DNA from: SZUA-254 sp031379665
GTDB taxonomy: Bacteria > Bacteroidota > Ignavibacteria > UBA10030 > SZUA-254
DNA length: 7,133 bases
Reading direction: 5' to 3'
Assembly (NCBI GenBank): GCA_031379665.1
Contig: JANNFI010000095.1
Coordinates: 1 to 7,133 of the forward strand
Position 1 is the stretch's first letter; every line of letters begins with the position of its first letter. The translations under genes and the position numbers were made by a program. The notes beneath the pieces were generated by a model. The model did no database searches, had not been told where the DNA came from, and was given only the letters and a program-made list of their open reading frames with translations. Below are positions 1-4,230 of this stretch, piece by piece.

Positions 1-1005
1 ACCAACGAGGCAATCGGAAACAACGGCGTGTTCCTCCAGGACATCCTGACGATCGTGCCGGACCGGCTCGACCTGCTCACCGCGCTCCGGTACGACAACA
101 TGACCTTGGCGGCGGACGACCGCCTTTTCGGACTCAGGAACGCCAGCCGCCAGTTCAACCGCACGACGCCGAAGGCGGCCCTCAATTATAAGGTCACCCC
201 CCACGTCGCCGCATACGCATCATACGGGTTGAGCTTCGATACCCCGGCCGACAACGAGATGGACAACTATCCCACGAGCTCGAATCCGACCCCCCTCCTG
301 AACCCTGACCTGATGGCGCAAAAATCGAAGAACCTCGAGGCGGGGATCAAGGGTTCGGTCGCGGGAGCGGAAGGAGGCATCCTCGGAATGCTGAATTTCG
401 AACTGTCGGTGTTCAATATCCTGACCGAGGACGAGATCGTGCCGTTCGATGTCTTCGGCGAGGTCTTCTACAGGAATGCGGCGGAGTCGGACCGGACCGG
501 CGTCGAGGCGGGCATCACGGCGAAGATCGCCGGCGAGCTCACCTTCCGCGCATCGTACGCCTGGTCTGATTTCTCGTATACCTCCTACACGGCCAGGTCG
601 ACGGAACTCGACTCGACCGGCGCAATCGTGGACATCGACAGGGATTTCTCCGGAAACGTTATGCCGAGCGCGCCGGAACACAACCTGACGCTCAGCTTGA
701 GTTACGAGCAGGCCTTCTCACCGGCAGTGACGGGGTTCCTCAGGCCGACGTTCCGCGCGATCAGCGGGCTTTATGTCGACGACCTTAATTCGGACAAGAC
801 TGACGGTTACCGACTTCTGGACTTCGTGGGCGGGCTCGACTTCACGATGGGCCGGTTCAACCTCGTGGTGTCCGGCGGATGCCTGAACATCACGGACGAA
901 ACCTACGTCTCCTTCGTGAACATCAATTCAGCGAACGGCGAGTTCTACGAAGCGGGCGCGCCGAGGAGCTACTTCGGCGGGCTCAATCTCGGGTACCGGT
1001 TCTAG
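1..1005 (+). CDS. TonB-dependent outer-membrane receptor, C-terminal part (5' truncated by window edge)
   Basis: The frame is open from base 1, so the ATG-like start one could draw near base 28 (actually a GTG) is internal; 334 residues are visible. The text matches the barrel half of TonB-dependent siderophore-type receptors. It opens with a GVFLQD...PDRLDLL.ALRYDN strand pair, continues with YASYGLSFDTP, then NPDLMAQKSKNLEAGIKG, a PSAPEHNLTLSLSY strand, and a final NITDETYV...YEAGAPRSYFGGLNLGYRF. The protein ends in the terminal Phe typical of outer-membrane barrels inserted by the BAM machinery. The family normally has about 650-800 residues, so the signal peptide, TonB box and plug domain lie outside the window. 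Such receptors import ferric siderophores, cobalamin or glycans using energy from TonB-ExbBD; the substrate cannot be told from this half. The next gene starts 3 bases after the stop, which suggests one operon. Confidence 0.93.
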   Translation, partial: TNEAIGNNGVFLQDILTIVPDRLDLLTALRYDNMTLAADDRLFGLRNASRQFNRTTPKAALNYKVTPHVAAYASYGLSFDTPADNEMDNYPTSSNPTPLLNPDLMAQKSKNLEAGIKGSVAGAEGGILGMLNFELSVFNILTEDEIVPFDVFGEVFYRNAAESDRTGVEAGITAKIAGELTFRASYAWSDFSYTSYTARSTELDSTGAIVDIDRDFSGNVMPSAPEHNLTLSLSYEQAFSPAVTGFLRPTFRAISGLYVDDLNSDKTDGYRLLDFVGGLDFTMGRFNLVVSGGCLNITDETYVSFVNINSANGEFYEAGAPRSYFGGLNLGYRF

Positions 1006-1008
1006 GGA

Positions 1009-1065
1009 ATGACACACACAACGATCCTCATCATCCTGTTTGCGGCCGGGCCCGCGACGTTCGCG
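1009..1065 (+). other. Signal peptide of the Asp-box T9SS protein
   Basis: Residues 1-19 are a short uncharged n-region (MTHTT), a hydrophobic core (ILIILFAAGPA) and a TFA-Q cleavage context. The n-region has a His but no Lys or Arg, which is slightly unusual. The presence of a T9SS sorting domain at the other end requires Sec export first, which supports this reading. Confidence 0.75.
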
Positions 1066-2652
1066 CAACCTTCCCCCGGCGACGACCGTATCCCAACCCG
1101 CGCCCGTTCATTCTCCGCCGGAGTAAATGTCAGGATCCATCCAGGGCCGGTCACGCAGACCGAGCCGTTCATCGTCCGCCATCCCCTCAACGACAGCATC
1201 CTCTTCATCGCGGCGAACACCATCAACCTCAATACCGGCTTCATCAGTGAAGGGATCTACGGGAGTTCCGACCGGGGAGTCACCTGGTACGGATCGGACA
1301 CCTGCGCCGGGGCGCCGATCCAGTTCCATCGCGGGGACCCCGGGATCGCCATCAACAAGGACGGGGTGTTCATCATTACGCGGCTTGGTTTCTCGCCAGG
1401 GCTCTACGCACATTATTCTACGGACAGGGGGCTGTCGTGGTCCCCACAAAAACAGATCGCGTCGAACGACCAGGACCGAGCGGACGTCGCCACCGACTCC
1501 GATCCGGCGAGTCCATATTTCGGCACGACGTACGCGGCCTGGGTGAAGTTCGCTCCCCCGTACCCGGTGATGCTGTCGTCCACCTCCGACGGTGGCATCA
1601 ACTGGAGCGTCCCTGTCCAGGTCAACACACCCCCTCAGCGCTGCCAGGGCGCGGACATCGAGGTTGGCCCGGGCGGCCTCCTGTACGTCAGCTGGGCAGG
1701 AGTGGGATCGGTGTCCCCGTTCGCTGAGGACTACGCGGGGTTCGCGCGCTCCACCGACGGGGGCGCTACCTGGGAGGTGACGGAAAACGCGTTCGATGTC
1801 AACGGGATCCAGGGGACCCTCCCGCAGAAGGCGAACATCAGGGTCAACGGGCTCCCGCGGCTCGCTGTGGACGAAAGCGGCGGCGGATACCAGGGAATGC
1901 TTTATATCGTGACGACTGAAAAAAACCTGGCGCCGGCGGGCGGCGATCCCGACATCGTCCTGCGCTCCTCGTCCGACAGCGGTCGAACCTGGTCGGCGGG
2001 CATCCGGGTGAACCAGGACTCTCCGAACAACGGAAAGATCCAGTACTTTCCGGCCGTCCACGTCGACGAATTCGGAGGAGTGAATATTCTCTATTATAGT
2101 GACGAAACGACGACCTCCGATTCCGCGGCCGTCTTTCTGGCCAGATCGGTCGACGGCGGGACATCGTGGGAGGCGGGAGAGATCGGTGACCACCGTTTCC
2201 TGCCGCAGCCGATCGGAGGACTGGGAGCGGGATACCAGGGGGACAACATCTCGCTCACGTCGACGGGCGACACTCTCCGGCCGGTCTGGACCGACAACTC
2301 CTCCGGCATATACCAACTCTGGACCTGCAACGTCGCGCTTCCGTTCCATCCCAACCCGGTCGACGAACCCGCGCCGCTGCCTTCTGGTTACGCCCTAAAG
2401 CAGAACTACCCGAACCCCTTCAACCCCTCGACGGTCATCCGGTTCACGCTCCCACGGGCGGAGGAAGTGACGCTCTCGGTCTATGACTTGTCCGGGAAGA
2501 AGGTGGCGACACTCGTTTCAGGGAGACTTCCGGCGGGGGAGCACTCCGCCATTTTTTCTACGGAGGGGGGATTAATGGGGAGCGGGATTTATTTCTGCGT
2601 GATGGAAACCCCGTCGGCGCAGGAGAGCAGGAAAATGTTGTATCTCAAATGA
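1009..2652 (+). CDS. Secreted Asp-box (BNR) beta-propeller protein with T9SS type A sorting domain
   Basis: This 547-residue protein starts at the ATG three bases after the receptor stop. The start gives a good signal peptide: TILIILFAAGPATFA is hydrophobic, with likely cleavage after Ala19. Six Asp boxes (S/T-x-D-x-G-x-T-W) lie at about residues 86-93 (SSDRGVTW), 137-144 (STDRGLSW), 192-199 (TSDGGINW), 248-255 (STDGGATW), 321-328 (SSDSGRTW) and 380-387 (SVDGGTSW), which predicts a sialidase-like six-bladed propeller. Residues about 461-547 are a T9SS sorting domain (NYPNPFNPST, then VYDLSGKKVATL, then GIYFCVM and a short basic end), so the protein should cross the outer membrane and be released or anchored. 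A Pro-rich linker (about 448-459) joins the two. I see no convincing sialidase active site, so binding or an unknown glycan activity is as likely as hydrolysis. The tight spacing after the receptor suggests translational coupling. Confidence 0.88.
   Translation: MTHTTILIILFAAGPATFAQPSPGDDRIPTRARSFSAGVNVRIHPGPVTQTEPFIVRHPLNDSILFIAANTINLNTGFISEGIYGSSDRGVTWYGSDTCAGAPIQFHRGDPGIAINKDGVFIITRLGFSPGLYAHYSTDRGLSWSPQKQIASNDQDRADVATDSDPASPYFGTTYAAWVKFAPPYPVMLSSTSDGGINWSVPVQVNTPPQRCQGADIEVGPGGLLYVSWAGVGSVSPFAEDYAGFARSTDGGATWEVTENAFDVNGIQGTLPQKANIRVNGLPRLAVDESGGGYQGMLYIVTTEKNLAPAGGDPDIVLRSSSDSGRTWSAGIRVNQDSPNNGKIQYFPAVHVDEFGGVNILYYSDETTTSDSAAVFLARSVDGGTSWEAGEIGDHRFLPQPIGGLGAGYQGDNISLTSTGDTLRPVWTDNSSGIYQLWTCNVALPFHPNPVDEPAPLPSGYALKQNYPNPFNPSTVIRFTLPRAEEVTLSVYDLSGKKVATLVSGRLPAGEHSAIFSTEGGLMGSGIYFCVMETPSAQESRKMLYLK
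2389..2649 (+). other. T9SS type A C-terminal sorting domain (coding segment)
   Basis: Codons 461-547 encode the full sorting domain in the usual order: YALKQNYPNPFNPSTVIRF, then a LPRAEEVTLSVYDLSGKKVATLV strand pair, GRLPAGEHSAIFS, GSGIYFCVME and a final RKMLYLK. In type IX secretion this domain guides cargo to the outer-membrane translocon and is then cut off by the sortase PorU. No component of the secretion machinery itself is in the window. Confidence 0.9.
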
Positions 2653-2660
2653 TCCCGCTC

Positions 2661-2694
2661 AGCCGGTCGCTCCGCGCCGCGGAACGAATCGGCT
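2661..2694. terminator. Imperfect hairpin between convergent genes, possible bidirectional terminator
   Basis: AGCCG (2661-2665) pairs with CGGCT (2690-2694), TCG (2667-2669) with CGA (2685-2687), and TCCGC (2671-2675) with GCGGA (2679-2683), leaving a 3-base loop. Position 2670 against 2684 is a mismatch and 2666 against 2688-2689 is a bulge. The stem sits between the two convergent stop codons, where a terminator is expected. There is no T-tract on either side, so this is not a textbook intrinsic terminator. Confidence 0.4.
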
Positions 2695-2709
2695 CAGTTC
2701 AGTTCAGTC
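2694..2709 (-). repeat. Pentanucleotide repeat giving TGA stops in all three minus-strand frames
   Basis: On the plus strand the 5-mer CAGTT occurs twice and is followed by CAGTC (2695-2709). Read on the minus strand it gives TGA at 2706-2704 (the true stop of the propeller gene), at 2701-2699 and at 2696-2694. The 5-base period shifts the frame each time, so all three frames are closed within 13 bases. This may be chance or a fail-safe gene end. Confidence 0.6.
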
Positions 2710-4161
2710 GGGCGTGCCCGTAAGGACCATCGTCCCCGCCGCACTCACTTTCACCCAGTATCCTTTCCCCGGCGCCAGCTCCTGCACGGCCGAATACCCG
2801 ACACCGAACTCGAAGAAACCGGATGCGAGTATTCCGGGGGGAATGGTCGTGATCGAGGAAACGTCGACCGGCACGGAGAGGGATCCGATCATGTTCCAGC
2901 CCTCCTCGACGAAGATGCTGTCGGATGTTCGCGGGAGCCCGGTGAATTCGAATTGCTCCGACGACGGGAATTTCAGCCAGTATCCCGTGCCGGTCTTCAG
3001 GCTCTCTTCCACGACATACCCGCCGGGCGAGTACCGGTAGGCGGGCGATATGGCCGACGGAAAGAGGGAATCCTTCAACACATCGCCCGTTTCGACGGGA
3101 AGCGAAACGATGTTCCAGAGCGGCCCCACCCGTACCACCGCCGGACTATTATAGGTAAGGACCGTCCCCGAATCCCCCACCATATAGCCGTGGCGTCCGC
3201 CGGAGAAGCTGACTCCGTAGGTCGGGACCAGAGCCTCGTTCTGGTACTCGACCCAGGTTGCCCCCGTATCCGTGGTGAACATACTCGTCCCGGTGAACCC
3301 CAGGGGCACCCACCCTTCGGCGGCATTCCTGAAATCGATCGACGTGCCGAACCCGAACGGCCCCACGTACGCAAACGACCACGAGTCGCCGCCGTTCGCG
3401 GAGCGCGTGACACACGCGCCGTCGTCGAACCCTCCACCGACGAAAATGACGTTCAGCGAATCGACATAGTGAATCCCGCGGAGCGCGTCGCCGATCCCGT
3501 CGACCGTCCAGTTCGCGCCGGCGTCGGTCGTCCTCCAGATCACTCCCGCCGATTCGGGATATCCACCGACGGCGTAGCCGTAGTCGCGGGAATAGAACAG
3601 GATCCGTTTCACGGGAAGGGTCGAGTAGACGGTCGATTCGATCGAAGGCACCGACCAGGTGAGCCCTCCGTCGGTCGTACCGAGGAGGAGTCCGAATTCC
3701 CCGCCGGCCCAACCGTTCAGCGAGTCGAAAAAGAAGAGTGTGTTGAAAAACTGGTCGGGATGCTGCTGTTCGCTCCAGGTGAGCCCGCCGTCGGTCGTTC
3801 GATACAAGAGCGAGCCGTTCCAGTCACCGGGGAAAACGAGCGGCCTGATCGCCGCGGCCCACGCGTGGAGCGTGTCGAGCATGAATATGTCGGTGACGTA
3901 GACCGAATCGGCGCCGCGCAATGTCGACCAGCTCGAGCCCCCGTCGGTCGTTGAGATGATCACGCCGGAATCCCCCCCCACCCAGACCCGGTGCGAATCG
4001 ACGGCGAAGACGGCTTTCAGGTTTTGCGTGGTCGACTTTTCGAGCGGGAGCCAGTACGGCTGGGCGATCGCCGGCGCAGAGATCGCCGCCGCGAAACAGT
4101 ACGCCGCCAGGAGGAACAGGGTGTTCTGCGGGAATGAATGTTTGGAGTATTCGACGCGCAT
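2704..4161 (-). CDS. Exported YCF48-like/Asp-box beta-propeller protein with twin C-terminal WN...GYWVK modules
   Basis: The protein has 485 residues. Residues 1-33 form a signal peptide: a longer polar n-region, hydrophobic TLFLLAAYCFAAAISAPAIA, and cleavage at AIA-Q. Asp boxes lie at about residues 71-78 (TTDGGSSW), 122-129 and 162-169 (both TTDGGLTW), 211-218 (TTDAGANW), 254-261 (SANGGDSW, degenerate) and 296-303 (TTDTGATW). Between them run blade strands such as VWVGGDSGVI, GWAGGEFGLL, GYAVGG and GYMVGDSGTV, as in YCF48-type propellers. Residues 348-485 hold two copies of a module that begins W-N-(I/M)-(V/I)-x-S-L and ends G-Y-W-(V/L)-K. In FCB proteins such modules often precede a sorting domain, but this protein stops at VLTGTPD without one. 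The product is probably periplasmic, outer-membrane-associated or secreted by another route; its role is unknown. The gene follows the large minus-strand gene after 69 bases, and no Shine-Dalgarno motif is seen before its ATG. Confidence 0.85.
   Translation of the reverse strand: MRVEYSKHSFPQNTLFLLAAYCFAAAISAPAIAQPYWLPLEKSTTQNLKAVFAVDSHRVWVGGDSGVIISTTDGGSSWSTLRGADSVYVTDIFMLDTLHAWAAAIRPLVFPGDWNGSLLYRTTDGGLTWSEQQHPDQFFNTLFFFDSLNGWAGGEFGLLLGTTDGGLTWSVPSIESTVYSTLPVKRILFYSRDYGYAVGGYPESAGVIWRTTDAGANWTVDGIGDALRGIHYVDSLNVIFVGGGFDDGACVTRSANGGDSWSFAYVGPFGFGTSIDFRNAAEGWVPLGFTGTSMFTTDTGATWVEYQNEALVPTYGVSFSGGRHGYMVGDSGTVLTYNSPAVVRVGPLWNIVSLPVETGDVLKDSLFPSAISPAYRYSPGGYVVEESLKTGTGYWLKFPSSEQFEFTGLPRTSDSIFVEEGWNMIGSLSVPVDVSSITTIPPGILASGFFEFGVGYSAVQELAPGKGYWVKVSAAGTMVLTGTPD
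2707..3120 (-). repeat. Tandem protein module, two copies (WN...SL...GYW(V/L)K)
   Basis: Copy 1 is residues 348-410 of the propeller protein (LWNIVSLPVETGDV ... GTGYWLKF ... FEFTGLP). Copy 2 is residues 421-485 (GWNMIGSLSVPVDV ... GKGYWVKV ... MVLTGTP). Order and spacing of the landmarks match: an opening Trp-Asn, a SL.VPV strand, an aromatic-rich middle with Tyr, then GYW and a closing hydrophobic strand ending TG-(L/T)-P. The copies have diverged clearly at residue level, so the duplication is old. The module's function is not known to me. Confidence 0.75.
3656..3798 (-). repeat. Near-identical DNA repeats encoding adjacent Asp boxes
   Basis: A 23-base stretch at 3656-3678 recurs at 3776-3798 with a single difference (T against G at the seventh codon position encoding Gly). 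The spacing is exactly 120 bases, or 40 codons. Both encode TTDGGLTW. A third Asp-box site near 3929-3951 shares only the final 11 bases. This level of DNA identity points to recent blade duplication or gene conversion within the propeller. Confidence 0.7.
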
Positions 4162-4197
4162 CGGGCGAGGGGAACCGGAGATGACGTTTCTTCTTTC

Positions 4198-4226
4198 AAT
4201 GTAACCGCCCGGGGGGGAGAATGCAA
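4198..4226 (-). promoter_or_regulatory. Possible sigma-70-like promoter for the 485-residue propeller gene
   Basis: In the 69-base gap upstream of the propeller gene the minus strand reads TTGCAT (4226-4221), 17 bases, then TACATT (4203-4198). Transcription would start around 4190 and give a leader of about 30 bases. The spacer contains a run of seven C on this strand. Many Bacteroidota use different promoter consensus sequences, and the match is partial, so this is a weak call. Co-transcription from the upstream gene is equally possible. Confidence 0.25.
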
Positions 4227-4230
4227 CAGG

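Noticed and set aside
220..681. 153-codon minus-strand frame inside the TonB receptor
   Set aside because: It is an in-register shadow of a well-supported receptor barrel.
1108..2349. 413-codon open frame on the minus strand
   Set aside because: It is the in-register antisense shadow of the Asp-box T9SS gene, with Arg-rich text and no recognisable motif.
1009..2652. Annotation as a sialidase
   Set aside because: Asp boxes are structural and occur in many propellers. A DRIP string near residue 26 resembles the sialidase FRIP motif but sits just after the signal peptide in the wrong context, and no arginine triad or Tyr/Glu pair could be assigned.
2953..3954. 333-codon open frame on the plus strand
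   Set aside because: It is the in-register antisense shadow of the 485-residue propeller gene and shows no protein-like features.
2704..4161. A role in photosystem II assembly, as for plant and cyanobacterial Ycf48
   Set aside because: Only the propeller fold is shared. The FCB-type signal peptide, the extra twin modules and the genomic setting give no link to photosynthesis.
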